The position numbers and the translations under genes were made by a program. Source: Nymphaea colorata (Eukaryota; Streptophyta; Magnoliopsida; Nymphaeales; Nymphaeaceae). Taken from it: a DNA stretch of 64,000 bases. The stretch covers positions 1,486,001-1,550,000 of the forward strand of contig NC_045141.1 of assembly GCF_008831285.2 (NCBI RefSeq). The letters are read 5' to 3'. Under the pieces are notes generated by a model, which searched no databases, was not told where the DNA came from, and saw only the letters and a list, made by a program, of their open reading frames with translations. This document shows, in pieces, positions 42,243 to 53,690 of this stretch; positions within the stretch are counted from its first letter, which is position 1; the number at the start of each line of letters is the position of its first letter.

Positions 42243-44134
42243 AAGGCCTGTTTCATAGCCACAGATTTTACTGTAGATTACAAACAAATATATGTGTTTT
42301 TGAATTTTGTCCTTCACCCGTAACACACAGGTAAAGAATCCTAAGTTGATGGATGCAAAGGGTGGATTTTTATCCAGGAATAAAAGTCAAACCTCAAGAG
42401 GTCTGCCTTTTATCTGTGGATTTTTTTTTCTGCCCGTTAGGGCTGATGCTGTTTCTCTTTCCTTGCTAGTTTCGTCCTCTCTTCTTCTCCCCAACGGCTT
42501 TCCTCCTGCAGCAGCTGTGCATCACATCATCTTCATGCTCTACAGCAGACCACCTTTTTCATGCTCTACAGCAGAGCGCTTCATCGCAGCACCATCCACA
42601 TCTGCCCCCTTTCATAGCAAAGCAACACAAGATGGCTCTCTCTCTTTCTCTCTCTCTCTCCCTGCCTTGCATCCCTTTTTCTTGTTTCTGATTTCCCTCG
42701 TATCTGCCCCCTTTCATAGCAGAGCAACTAGAAATGAGAATTTTTTCTTTAAGAGCCGAAAAACGAAAAGCCCTACCGCCAAGTCCACCATTGATATCTG
42801 AAAAAAAATGGGAAGAAGTGATGGTAAGGCCAACCAGCTGGCGATGCACTAGGTTCCACCATGATGGTGCAGAGTTTTCTCGTTTTGATTGGCAGGCATG
42901 TGGTTATCTTGAGCATAATATGTCTGATCAATTTCAAGAAAGGCTTCATCATAGAAATTAAATAAAATTCTTGATCTCCTTGTTGCAAGTCTTTGAGTCC
43001 AATTCCCCACATGAGCTTGGAGCCCTTTGAATATTAACAAAGTGATTTACGGCTGAGTTCTCATTTGAGATTGTCTTGCAAAAACCATTTCATTGAAGAG
43101 GTGTTCCCCATGGGGTCTTGTTTGCCCGATTGATACCCATAATGAGGCTCCTTTTTTTGCTCCCTTACAATTTGTTCAGTTACTAAAAGGAAGAATAGGA
43201 AGCATAGGCCAATGACGGTGGTCTGCCAATTCCATTATAAAAGTTGCATTTTACATCTCTGATCGGAACGTAGTCTCAGTCAATTCGTTCCTGCATTCAC
43301 TTAATGTTCACCAAATAAGTTATTTCTTCTGGCTTTTAGTTTGTATTTTCTTGAAAATTGGTTCCTACATTCACATATGTGCTTCATTTTATGGGGTTTG
43401 AGTCCTTATATTACTTTTTGTTCAAATGCCCTATCTGACTTCTGTTGAGGGATAGTTTGTGGGCTGCCCTGCTTTTTCTCAATCTAGTACTTGTGGAAGC
43501 ATGGAAATTGCTTTTAAATAACAACTCACCATTTCTACCTTCTAGCTTTATTGAGTTCATATTTTCAGCCTTTCCACCACAAATTATTCTTTGGTGGGAA
43601 GAAGGAAAAACTCAAAATATGCTGGTTCTTTACAAACCTTGAAGGGCAAGATGTGGATGTCGTGGCAATTATGGTGTGGTCAGTTGTAAGAAAAAAAAAA
43701 AAATCTTTTTTTAAGTTGCTAACTTGGAAAATGGGGAAAAGCTGAATGGTCAGTTACATGTCAGAAGAATGAACACATGGAAGCCTTTCTCTGCAAACAA
43801 GAAGGTTATCATATCAGATGCTCATAAAGTCTTCACATGAAAGCTAATCACACTAATGTTGTCCAACAAGGGGAAACATATAGAGAAAAGAGAGACACAA
43901 ACGCAACTTTAGATAGAGGGAGACACCAACACAGCTTAGCCGTTTGCAGCATGAGGAACCAGTGCAATTGTCCATGCATTTCCAGTTTCTTAATATAATG
44001 CACCTGACTCTTTGGCTCCATTCAAGATACAACAAGCAACTTCATGCATCTATTTTTCTTGTAGCAGTTGCCACACCATTCACCAATTATGCTTGCTTCA
44101 TGAAGCTTCTATCATACAATTTGATTAAACATTT
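42243..44134. other. Left part of a possible PIF/Harbinger-type element
   Basis: Begins TTA-AGGCCTGTTTC (42243-42256), mirrored by AAACAGGCCC-TTA ending at ~51159. Inside are a TC microsatellite (~42640-42661) and duplicated words (CATGCTCTACAGCAGA twice, CTGCCCCCTTTCATAGCA twice). No transposase recognised. The pairing of the two ends is my inference. Confidence 0.3.
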
Positions 44135-44420
44135 TGTAGAAACACGAACCACACAGAGAGAGAGTGGAGAACGAACACACAATCTACGTGGAAAACCTCA
44201 GAAAGAGGTGAAAAACCACGGGGAGGCTCTGACCTAGGGGCACACCGCAACCCTAGGAGAGAGAAAATTAGATTTCACTTAATTCAACACTAAACACAAG
44301 TGACAATATAAAGAGGGAGAGAGGAGAAGCCGCCTAGGGTACCGAGCCCACCTCGGTACCCGCGCCCCATAGAACCGGGTCCAGGAATGGATCCGGTTCC
44401 CACAGCAACATATTCTAACA
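44135..44420 (-). repeat. Copia-3 3' LTR
   Basis: 286 bp, TGTAGAAACA...CTAACA on +. One copy of GCCTAGGGTACCGAGCCC (with A for G at the next base). Confidence 0.96.
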
Positions 44421-47400
44421 CTCCCCCTCAAGCTTGGCATACATGTCAAACATGCCAAGCTTGCTAACATTCTTTTCGAATGAAGAAGTACAAAGCCCTT
44501 TAGTTAGGACGTCTGCAACTTGATCTTCAGACTTCATATATGGCAGAATCAGCTCCTTTGAGTCAATGCGTTCCCGGATAAAATGACGATCAATCTCCAC
44601 ATGTTTGGTCCTGTCATGTAGAACTGGATTATTGGCAAGATTAATCGCAGACTTGTTGTCACAGTACATCTTCATTTTATCTCCCAATTCCACACCAATA
44701 TCAGTCAAAAGAATCTTCAGCCACAGCATCTCTGTAACCCCCATTGCAACAGCCCTGTACTCTTCCTCCGCACTAGACCTCGAACATACTTCTTGCCTCT
44801 TACTTCTCCAAACAACTAGGTTACCTCCAAGAAAGATACAATACCCTGTAGTAGACCTCCTTGTGTCAGTGCAACCTGCCCAATCTGCATCTGAGTAGCC
44901 CTCAATGGTAAGTTTGTCCTGTCGAGTATACAACAGTCCTTTTCCTGGGTCATTCTTTAGATATCCCAACACTCTTTCTGCACTCTTCCAGTGACAATCC
45001 GTGGGAGCATGCATAAATTGACTTAGCACATTTACCGCATACGTGATATCAGGGCGAGTTAGAGTAAGATAGATAAGCTTACCTACTAGCCTCTGATATC
45101 GCCCTTTTCCTTCCTCATCCAGAATAGTGCCCGTCTTGATACTTATCTTAGTTCCCGACTCTATAGGAGTAAGATAGGGCCTACAACCAAGTTTGCCTGT
45201 CTCCTTTAGTAAGTCAAGAGTGTACTTCCTTTGATTCATAACCAGCCCTGTCTCTGATCGAGCAATCTCTATCCCCAGAAAGTATCTCAGCTTACCCAGA
45301 TCCTTGAGGTCGAATTCCTTAGATAATCTCTCCTTCATCTTTCTGTTTTCTTCTTCGTCACTGCCAGTGACAATCATATCATCAACGTAGACAAGGAGAA
45401 GACTCACCAGACCACCTCTCTGCTTTATGAATAGGGTATGATCTCCATTTCCTTGCTTGTACCCAGTAGACTTCATAACGATCCTTAGTCTCTCAAACCA
45501 AGCTCTAGGCGACTGCTTCAAGCCATACAAAGCTTTCTTGAGGTGACAACATTTTCCCTCTTGAACATACCCGGGAGGCATGCTCATATAGACTTCTTCC
45601 TCCAGATGGCCATTCAAGAACGCATTTTTAACATCAAGCTGGTCCATGCGCCACTTCCTGTGCACAGCAAGAGCAAGAATAACCCTCACGGTCTTCAACT
45701 TTGCAACAGGGGCAAAGGTCTCAAGATAGTCGATTCCATACTTCTGACTGAACCCCTTTGCAACCAAACGAGCTTTATATCGATCTACAGTGCCATCAGG
45801 TTTGTACTTCACGTTGTAAACCCACTTAGAGCCAACTAGGTGTGTCCCCTTAGGAATATCAACAACTTCCCATGTTTTGTTCTTAGCTAACGCACCCATC
45901 TCCTCTGTCATAGCATTTAACCACTTGGGATCATCCTTAGCATCATCCACCGACCTGGGAATAACAACTTTGGATAAGGTTGTGATAAAACATTTGTAAT
46001 TTGTACTGAGCTTAGCATAAGAAACAAATCTCTGAATAGGGTGAGAAGTACATGACCTGGTGCCTTTGCGCACAGCAATGGGGAGCTCTTCATTCGATGG
46101 ACTTGGGTCATCCGGGGAGATCACAGGATTGGGATTGGTTCTATCCTCATCACCAACATCTTCCACTGTAGCTTTCTCCTTTCTGACATAAACCTGGCCA
46201 AACAAGTGATCCCGGGCAACAATGGGCTGAGCATCCACCGTGACCCCTTCCATATGGCTGCCCTTCTCATTACTGACCGTGACCGTGTCAATCACACTGG
46301 GACTAACCTTGTAATCCAAAAACTCCATAAACTGAATTAGCTGATTAGAGGAATACTCTTCCCCTTTGTTCCCAAGACACTCCCCCTGAAGAGGATTCAC
46401 CGAAAAATACGACTCATGTTCATGAAATGTGACATCCCTCGAAACATACACTTTGGAAGTAGTGGGATCCATACATTTATACCCCTTCTGAGTGGAAGAG
46501 TACCCCAGGAAAACTCCTTTAATAGACCGGGGATCAAGTTTTTTGAGAGTAGGGCTATGATTATGCACAAAACAACTGCACCCAAAGACACGAGGAGTAA
46601 GAGGCCACGGATTCTGAGTGGGCCACAGGGTAGAATAAGGAGACTGACCATCCAACACCCTAGTAGGCATACGGTTAATGAGATGTGCACTAGTGAGAAG
46701 TGCATCACCCCAATACCGCTTCGGGACATGACGTTGGAACATAATGGCCCGGGTAACATTCAATAGATGACGATTTTTACGTTCAGCTATACCATTTTGA
46801 GGAGGGGTATAACTACAAGAGGTTTCATGAACAATACCCTTGCCTTTCAAGAATTCATCAAGGGATTGGGAGACATATTCCCTTGCATTATCCGTACGGA
46901 AAGCTTGAACAGTAGTATGGAATTGAGTCTCAACAAAGGCAACAAAGTTTTTCACAACTGCTGGAACCTCACTATGTTCTCGCAACAAGTACACGAACGT
47001 ACATCTAGAGTAATCATCAATAAGCGTCAAAAAATAGTGACAACCACCACACGTGGGTACTCCAGAAGGACCCCAAACATCGGAATGAACTAAGGCAAAC
47101 GGATGAGTGGTTTTATTCAAAGAAATAGGGTACGAAGCCCTGACATGTTTAGCCAATTGACACACTTCACAAGCGAAGGAGTCAATTGAGACAGAAGCAA
47201 ACAAATGAGGAAACAACTTCTTTATTAACTGGAAGGGTAGATGTCCAAGACGCTCGTGCCATCGCAGAACAGTAGATCTATCGTTCACACCAGACAAGTG
47301 ACCACTCGTGGCAGAAAGCAATGCTGAAGCAACTTGTACCGGCAGCCTGTAGAGCCCATCAGTAACCGAACCAATCCCAATCTTCTTCCCCGTCACCAAG

Positions 47401-48728
47401 TCCTGCAGGGAACAATGATCAGCAGAGAAAATCAGATTACAGTTTAATTCTTTAGTAATACTGCTGACAGAGAGTAAGTTGACAGGAATATTGGGAACAT
47501 GCAGGGCATTGTGAAGACGGTATTTGTTCAACAGGGACAAGCTCCCTTTCCCAGCCACAGAGATAGAAGACCCATCTGCCATAGACACGCGTTGCTTGCC
47601 AGAAGAAAGTTGATATTCTTGAAAGAGTTTAGAGTCCCCTGTCATGTGGTGAGTGGCTCCACTATCAACAATCCAATCACCAAGAGAAGGGTTACCTTGA
47701 TCAGTCGAGGCAACGAGAGCTTGGGCTAGCTGAGCCCCTTCAGACGTGGAGGACTCCTCAGGGGTAGTAGATAGACGGCTGATGTACGCCTGTAGCTCCT
47801 TGAGTTGAGCAGGGGACAACTTGGACTTTGCACCACTAGAAGAATTGCTCTGACTGGAATCAGACACAGAAGGGCTACGCTTGCCAGAGGGAGGACGACC
47901 TCTGACCAGTCTCTTCTCGGGATGAAGATCCCAACAGAAATCCACCGAATGCCCCAACTTGTGGCAATGAGTGCAATGTCGGGCAGGACGCTGCCCAGTC
48001 CCTGAGGCACGGCTGACAAAGGCAGAAGGGCCATGACCGGTGTCAAGATGCATCACCTGGCGACGTTGTTCTTCAGACTCAACACGAGCATATACTTCCT
48101 CTATCCCCGGAATCTCATCACCATTAAGAATCTGGCTACGAATAGACTCAAATTCATCCCGCAGGCCTCCCAGAAACAGAAACGTACGGTCCATCCATTC
48201 CTTTTCCCAGTAGAGGGAATGATCTGAACCGCATGTCCACTCATCAGTCACATGATAATCTAACTCCTCCCACTTGGTCTTCAGGGCAGCATAGAAGGCA
48301 GCAACAGACAAATCACCCTGTGTCAGAGAGTAAATACTGCGTTTAATCTGATAGGTGCGCAAATGTCTCTTCTTGCGACCATACATCTTTGCAAGCACAG
48401 TCCACATATCAAAAGAGGTCGGCTTCCGCAGAATGAGGGGCTGAATATCGGATGACACGGAGCTGATAATCCACACCTTCACTTGGCTGTCCTCCAACGC
48501 CCACGTCGCCCATTGAGGATCAGATTTGATGGGCGCAGGTTTGTCGCCAGTGATGTAAGAGAGACGCCCACGGCTAGTAATCCCAATCTCGAGAGCGGCA
48601 GACCAAGATAGGTAATTGTCCTTGGTCAGACGGATGGAGGTGACCTGGAGCGGCACGTTCTCAGTCTTGGAGGCGCTGCCCGTGTCAAGAACGGCATCTT
48701 TTTGAGTCCCCATCGCTTCTGCCATCAC
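44415..48728 (-). CDS. Copia-3 gag-pol polyprotein, complete
   Basis: 1437 codons, no stop or frameshift. Gag (DNYLSWSAALEIGITSRGRL, UBN2 type); CCHC knuckle CTHCHKLGHSVDFC (~255); protease WIVDSGATHHMTGD (~355); integrase finger (HERLGHL ... CEVCQLAKH) and DDE core (DVWGPSGV, RTDNAREY, NGIAERKNRH); RT (WVYNVKYKPDG, QLDVKNAFLNGHL, LLVYVDDMIVTGSD); RNase H (YSDADWAGCTDTRRST, SSAEEEYRAVA, TKHVEIDRHFIRERI, VADVLTKGL). The frame passes through the polypurine tract as LEGEC and stops inside the 3' LTR. The start is the first Met of MMAEAMGTQK, ~460 bp after the primer site. Confidence 0.97.
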   Translation of the reverse strand: MMAEAMGTQKDAVLDTGSASKTENVPLQVTSIRLTKDNYLSWSAALEIGITSRGRLSYITGDKPAPIKSDPQWATWALEDSQVKVWIISSVSSDIQPLILRKPTSFDMWTVLAKMYGRKKRHLRTYQIKRSIYSLTQGDLSVAAFYAALKTKWEELDYHVTDEWTCGSDHSLYWEKEWMDRTFLFLGGLRDEFESIRSQILNGDEIPGIEEVYARVESEEQRRQVMHLDTGHGPSAFVSRASGTGQRPARHCTHCHKLGHSVDFCWDLHPEKRLVRGRPPSGKRSPSVSDSSQSNSSSGAKSKLSPAQLKELQAYISRLSTTPEESSTSEGAQLAQALVASTDQGNPSLGDWIVDSGATHHMTGDSKLFQEYQLSSGKQRVSMADGSSISVAGKGSLSLLNKYRLHNALHVPNIPVNLLSVSSITKELNCNLIFSADHCSLQDLVTGKKIGIGSVTDGLYRLPVQVASALLSATSGHLSGVNDRSTVLRWHERLGHLPFQLIKKLFPHLFASVSIDSFACEVCQLAKHVRASYPISLNKTTHPFALVHSDVWGPSGVPTCGGCHYFLTLIDDYSRCTFVYLLREHSEVPAVVKNFVAFVETQFHTTVQAFRTDNAREYVSQSLDEFLKGKGIVHETSCSYTPPQNGIAERKNRHLLNVTRAIMFQRHVPKRYWGDALLTSAHLINRMPTRVLDGQSPYSTLWPTQNPWPLTPRVFGCSCFVHNHSPTLKKLDPRSIKGVFLGYSSTQKGYKCMDPTTSKVYVSRDVTFHEHESYFSVNPLQGECLGNKGEEYSSNQLIQFMEFLDYKVSPSVIDTVTVSNEKGSHMEGVTVDAQPIVARDHLFGQVYVRKEKATVEDVGDEDRTNPNPVISPDDPSPSNEELPIAVRKGTRSCTSHPIQRFVSYAKLSTNYKCFITTLSKVVIPRSVDDAKDDPKWLNAMTEEMGALAKNKTWEVVDIPKGTHLVGSKWVYNVKYKPDGTVDRYKARLVAKGFSQKYGIDYLETFAPVAKLKTVRVILALAVHRKWRMDQLDVKNAFLNGHLEEEVYMSMPPGYVQEGKCCHLKKALYGLKQSPRAWFERLRIVMKSTGYKQGNGDHTLFIKQRGGLVSLLLVYVDDMIVTGSDEEENRKMKERLSKEFDLKDLGKLRYFLGIEIARSETGLVMNQRKYTLDLLKETGKLGCRPYLTPIESGTKISIKTGTILDEEGKGRYQRLVGKLIYLTLTRPDITYAVNVLSQFMHAPTDCHWKSAERVLGYLKNDPGKGLLYTRQDKLTIEGYSDADWAGCTDTRRSTTGYCIFLGGNLVVWRSKRQEVCSRSSAEEEYRAVAMGVTEMLWLKILLTDIGVELGDKMKMYCDNKSAINLANNPVLHDRTKHVEIDRHFIRERIDSKELILPYMKSEDQVADVLTKGLCTSSFEKNVSKLGMFDMYAKLEGEC

Positions 48729-49190
48729 AAACTAGCACACAGCAACAAGAGGCACAGCAGCGGGAATGAGGCAACGGCGTCGGGAAGGAGGCAACGGCGT
48801 CGGGAAGGAGGCAGCGGCGACGGCGGCTGGAATGAGGCAGAGGCAACGTAAAGCAGGCGACGGCGCAACACAGAGGCCACCCACGGTGGCAGAAACAAAG
48901 AACGGGACGAACGGAGGACCGCGGAGGCGTAACAGAGGGCGGCGGAACAGAGGACGGCGGCGGCGGAACAGAGGACGGTGGCGGCGGAACAGAGGACGGC
49001 GGCGGCAGAGCAGGGCGACGTCACAAGGGCAGCAGCGACGCCGGAACAGAGGACGGCGGCGGCGGAACAAAGGACAGCGGCGGCAAAGCAGGGCGACGTC
49101 ACACGGGCAGCAGCGGCGCCGGAACTTCAACGGCGTCGGGCGACGAAAAAACTTGACGATCCTTGGAAAAAACGCTTCTCCAACTCTGCT
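48729..49190 (-). other. Copia-3 GC-rich leader with minisatellite
   Basis: Contains many copies of GGCGGAACAGAGGACGGCGG (48930-49080) and a larger duplication that includes CAGGGCGACGTCACA(A/C)GGGCA twice (49014, 49091). Frames of 125-198 codons on both strands arise from the GC-rich repeat and are not supported as genes. Confidence 0.8.
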
Positions 49191-49203
49191 GGCTCTGATA
49201 CCA
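49191..49203 (-). other. Copia-3 primer binding site
   Basis: TGGTATCAGAGCC on the minus strand, adjoining the 5' LTR. Confidence 0.94.
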
Positions 49204-49507
49204 TGTAGAAACACGAACCACACAGAGAGAGAGTGGAGAACGAACACACAATCTACGTGGAAAACCTCAGAAAGAGGTGAAAAACCACGGGGAGGCTCTG
49301 ACCTAGGGGCACACCGCAACCCTAGGAGAGAGAAAATTAGATTTCACTTAATTCAACACTAAACACAAGTGACAATATAAAGAGGGAGAGAGGAGAAGCC
49401 GCCTAGGGTACCGAGCCCGCCTAGGGTACCGAGCCCGCCTCGGTACCCGCGCCCCATAGAACCGGGTCCAGGAATGGATCCGGTTCCCACAGCAACATAT
49501 TCTAACA
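49204..49507 (-). repeat. Copia-3 5' LTR
   Basis: 304 bp; differs from the 3' LTR by a tandem repeat of GCCTAGGGTACCGAGCCC and one substitution. Confidence 0.96.
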
Positions 49508-49928
49508 CATTTTAAAGCTGGTTGCATTTAACTTGATGATTTTATGTAACAACAGCATATTGAGAGATATTTACATAAGCCAGTAGGTTTTGATTGCTTT
49601 GATAGATTGCTATCAAGTCTTAACTCAAGCTAATAATGACTACATCTATGCTTTATTGCTGCTATAGTTTAAAGTGAAATCGAAAATGTCATTCATCTCA
49701 CATATTTATATCTCAATGCTTTATTGCTGCTCCACTTTGTAGCAATCATATTTAGATAACACCATGCATGTTGAATAACTTAAGAATATTTATGTTGACA
49801 ATGTGTATTTGTTAGGTCAACATTGTTAGCTTCTTTCCTTTATATGGTTTAAATGTATGACATTAGTTGATTAGATTAACTAATAGTACTTGTCATACTT
49901 TGAAGTTGTACTTGTTCTATTTCAAGCA

Positions 49929-50420
49929 TGGAAGGTTCTAGACCATCAAGGGGTGAGAGTTTGTTATGGACCGATGAACAAATGGATACCTTAGTCAACC
50001 TCTTAGTTGAGCAGGCCAAACTACCACACATGAAAACAAGGGGTGGACTAAAGCCAAAGGCCTACACAGCCATTGAATAAAAAATGATTGAAAAATTTGT
50101 GCCAGAATTTGGGAAGGAAAAAATTAAAATAAATTGAAATATGTGAAACCCAATTTACAAAATTGTAAGGAAATTGTGATGACCAGTGGGTTCGGGCGGG
50201 ATCCAATTAATAAATGCATTGACGTGGATCCCCAGGTGTGTGCGAAGTATATCCAGGTTAGTAGAAAAACGATTTCATGTTTCATATCTAACTATGTATT
50301 AGTTAAATTTGCAATTATGTAACTGTAGACGTGTTGTAGAAGTACCCTGCTAGAAGAAAATACAAGGCTGCTAAGTACTGGAGATGGTATGAAAAATTGA
50401 GGTATATGGTGATTCAAATG
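49929..50420 (+). pseudogene. Myb/SANT-like protein remnant (PIF/Harbinger-associated type)
   Basis: MEGSRPSRGESLLWTDEQMD, TLVNLLVEQAK, RGGLKPKAYTAIE then a TAA; VMTSGFGRDPINKCIDVDPQ, VCAKYIQ, then after a possible intron KYPARRKYKAAKYW. This is the layout of the plant Myb/SANT-like domain (W at start, 'SGFGWD...', 'VWxxYIxxHPxA...F'). Stops and frameshifts make it inactive. Such proteins are usually encoded by or derived from PIF/Harbinger elements. Confidence 0.65.
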
Positions 50421-52000
50421 CCAATGGAGATGATAATAATACATGCAACTGTATGTTCATTGGTTGCATGGACTATGGAACATACTTGATTGATGCCCAC
50501 ATATTGCTGGTGAATATTTTTTTAGCTGAATTTGAATGAATTTAAACATTATGCAATTTTATGGCTTCCTCTTTTCTAGTTGAAAGGTTATCTATTGCAA
50601 TGACTAGCAAGACTATTGCACTCATTTGAGAGTTAAGATCTTGATTACATTGTGATAAGGTATGGGCGTGTCTTCAAGCTCCTTACTTTCAACCTTTTTT
50701 TTATTGTGGCATGCTTCCTTGTTTGGTCTCACATTTACTCATGATTATTGTGGAGGTACCTTCATGAAAATAGACGTTTGCCTGTATTATGAAGTTTTCA
50801 AATTGACAGAGGTTGGATGCATGATATCATGGTGATGGGGAAGGCAGCAATTAGATGTCTAAAATACCTAGATACAGCTTCATGTCAACTATCATTTTTT
50901 AAAGTCCAGCCCATGAAGCTGTGAATACAAGGGCTCAGTCAATAGCAATTATGCTGGTCGAACCTGCATCTAGCTAGACTCGGTGTACGTACTAAGTTAG
51001 ATGGCAACTATGCAACAGTTTTTTTTTTGGTGTAGGATTTTCTTTTTGTCCATCATGCGGTGGCATGATTTCATGGATTTTAATCCCTGCCATCCATAGA
51101 TTTAAATCCAGGGCTTTTAATCTATGGATAAAAACCTGAGGAATCAAACAGGCCCTTAGTTCATGAACGACAAACCCGACCAATAGTCCCCTGACAGAAA
51201 CTCTCTCTCTCTCTCTGTGTGTTTTTATTTTAATGCCCTCCTTCCTATTAATTGTATTTTCAGTGTAAGATATACATAGAGATGGTACGACCCAATAAGA
51301 TCCAAAGAACTTTATTATATGGTTTTACACGATTTTCGCTTAATGTAACCATAAATACATGGTCTAACGCTATCGCGTAAATTTATAGGCATCCTTGGCT
51401 TGGCTGGCTTTATCCAACATGCCCAGCGAAAACACTCTTTGTATCACTAAAATGGTGCCATAGACTAGACCACATTGGGCTGGCACGCCCTAATTGAAAG
51501 GCTTGGTTTTATTCATTTCTGATCTGAGACCTAAATCTCAAACTGCTGCTTGGAATATGGAGTAACAATGTTACCTGGTTAGAAGTTTGAACTTACAAGA
51601 ATTTAATGTTGAGAAGGTCAAGAATTACCAAGATGTATTTCCATTAAAAAAGTTGTATAAAAAGCTAAATGATGTACTGTTTTCCGTAGTGTTAAAGCTT
51701 AACGTTATTATTTTTTATTCTTTTCTACTTGTTGCTCATTTTTGTGGTATATAATTTGTAAATTTTATTTAATTTGAATGTTTTAACCAATCTGTTTCTC
51801 AAATGATTCAGGGTATTTTGTTCTGTGAATCATTTGGCTTTCTGGTTTGATTCTAAAACATATTTTGACATATTGGGATTAGAATGTGCAGTGCAGTGCA
51901 CACAAGTTTTGGAGTTTTCCTTACAAGTCCCAAGGCATAGATAGAACTCAAAGTTCAAATATCATAGCATGATTGTCTTAATATGTTAGTTGGATTTTAT
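50421..52000. other. Intergenic, with a GGGCCTGTTTGATTCC-type transposon end
   Basis: 51120-51156 reads AACCTGAGGAATCAAACAGG and CCC followed by TTA, the common plant PIF/hAT MITE terminus. A CT microsatellite lies at ~51200-51215. No gene. Confidence 0.4.
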
Positions 52001-52059
52001 GGGCCAAAATTGTGATCCTTAATTGTTAAATTTTTTTAATAATTTCATGATATTTTTAG

Positions 52060-53690
52060 TGTTATTTTTTTCTATATACCTATACTAAAAGCGACACTGA
52101 CGTGACAATGATTACATGTCATTGCCGTGTGTTCGCACCCCACCCTTTCCTCGGGGGTGTCGAATGCGAATAAGCAAAAATTCTTTTCAAATTGGGGTTT
52201 TAAAGAAAAATTTTTAAGAGAAAGGGATCCGCCCGTCGGAATGAGGTCCAGCCATTCATGCCACCTTTAACAAGGGTAATTGGATTAAGGACTAAGGATC
52301 ATTTGGATCATGTACGAATTATTGATGCATATCCTATATACTTGTGCATTGAGATTTTGGATTCAAGAACCAAAGTTCATGTCGAATAAGTGATTTGACC
52401 TTCTTTTAAAAATGAATTCCTTTGATAAGTTATTTGAAGATTGGAGAGTTTTCAAGTTGATTTAGAAGTTCTAAGAACCTTTTTTTTCCCCCAAAATCAA
52501 ACAAAGTTTCTGATTCTTACCCTTGAGGATCCATTCATTTCTTGGACTATTAAAACACTTTTAATCTTGTTCTTAACCTCACATGACAATAAATAGTGCA
52601 TCAATTTTTGACACATCCATACCAAGGCTAAGCAAGTTTTTTTCATGTGGGAATAATGCTTTTTATACTGCACAAATGTCTTACTGATGTAATAAATGAC
52701 ATGTTCTATTCGACATCATTCTTCATATTGAGCCAAAAATTCACAACAGGTTGAATTATTAACTGTGATGTAAAGAAGTAGAGGTTTCCCCCGAATTGGG
52801 GGTTTTAAAATTGATGGGCAAAAAAGATACTTCTTGATCTTTTTCAATGAAGCTTGACATTTATGTCTCCATTCAAACTTGGCTCATTTCCATAGTAAAT
52901 GGTTGAAACGTTCACATCTCATGACAATATTAGATATAAACCTTGTGATTGACTAAATTCTGCCTTGCAAGCTGCGTAACTCCTTAAGATTTGTTGGCGG
53001 TGACATTTCAATGATCGCCTTTGCTTTGGAGGGATCCATCTCGATTCCCTTTTTACTGATCATTAATCCCAAAAGCTTATCAGATTCTACACCAAATACA
53101 CATTTTGTGGATTCAATCTAAGCTTATATTGCAAGAGTCTATCAAAAACTTGAGAGAGAATGCTGATATGATTCTCCATTGTTTTTTACTTAATTAGTAA
53201 ATCATCCACATACACATCCATGATTTGATGCATTTGATCATGAAAGATAGCTGCCATAGCCCTTTGATATGTTGCCTCAGCATTCTTCAGACCGAATAGC
53301 ATTACAGTATAGCATAAGGTGCCCTATGGGGTTGTAAATGATATTTTGGCTTGATCTTGAGCAGTCAGCTTAATTTGGTTATAGCCAGAATATCCATCCA
53401 TAAAGGAGAACATAGAATGGCTTGCGGTACTGTCTACCAACAAGTCGATGTTTGGAAGTGGATAGTCATCCTTTGGTGTGACTTTATTCAAATATATGAA
53501 ATCGATGCAGGGTCAAATTTTACCATTTTTCTTTGGAACTACCATGATGTTTGCTAACCATTTAGGATAATCAATTGTTCGGATGAACCCTGCCTTTAGT
53601 AGGTTTTCTAGGTCTTTCTTAACTTGCCCCTTAAGACGAGGGTCTAGTTTTCTTAACTTTTGTTTGATTGGCTTACACTCTGGTTTTCAT
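52060..53690 (-). pseudogene. Gypsy reverse transcriptase and RNase H remnant
   Basis: Reading the minus strand: FIRTIDYPKWLANIMVVPKK, TPKDDYPLPNIDLLVDST, FSFMDGYSGYNQIKL, MLFGLKNAEATYQRAM, DVYVDDLLIK, then RNase H pieces down to ~52.1 kb. Stops occur, for example after KNGKI and within FTTP*GTLCY. Confidence 0.88.

Larger units (their letters stand above)
44135..49507 (-). mobile_element. Copia-3, intact LTR retrotransposon
   Basis: 5373 bp. LTRs 44135-44420 (286 bp) and 49204-49507 (304 bp), identical except one A/G change and an 18-bp tandem duplication in the right one. Perfect target duplication CATTT (44130-44134, 49508-49512). Primer site TGGTATCAGAGCC adjoins the 5' LTR and the GAGGGGGAG tract the 3' LTR. 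A single open polyprotein is present, so it may be autonomous. Confidence 0.97.

Noticed and set aside
48732-49362. 195- and 198-codon frames on opposite strands of the Copia-3 leader
   Set aside because: Both derive from the GGCGGAACAGAGGAC minisatellite.
50134-50322. Intact Myb/SANT-like gene
   Set aside because: A TAA interrupts the first part and frames shift before the conserved SGFGRD segment, so it is treated as a relic.
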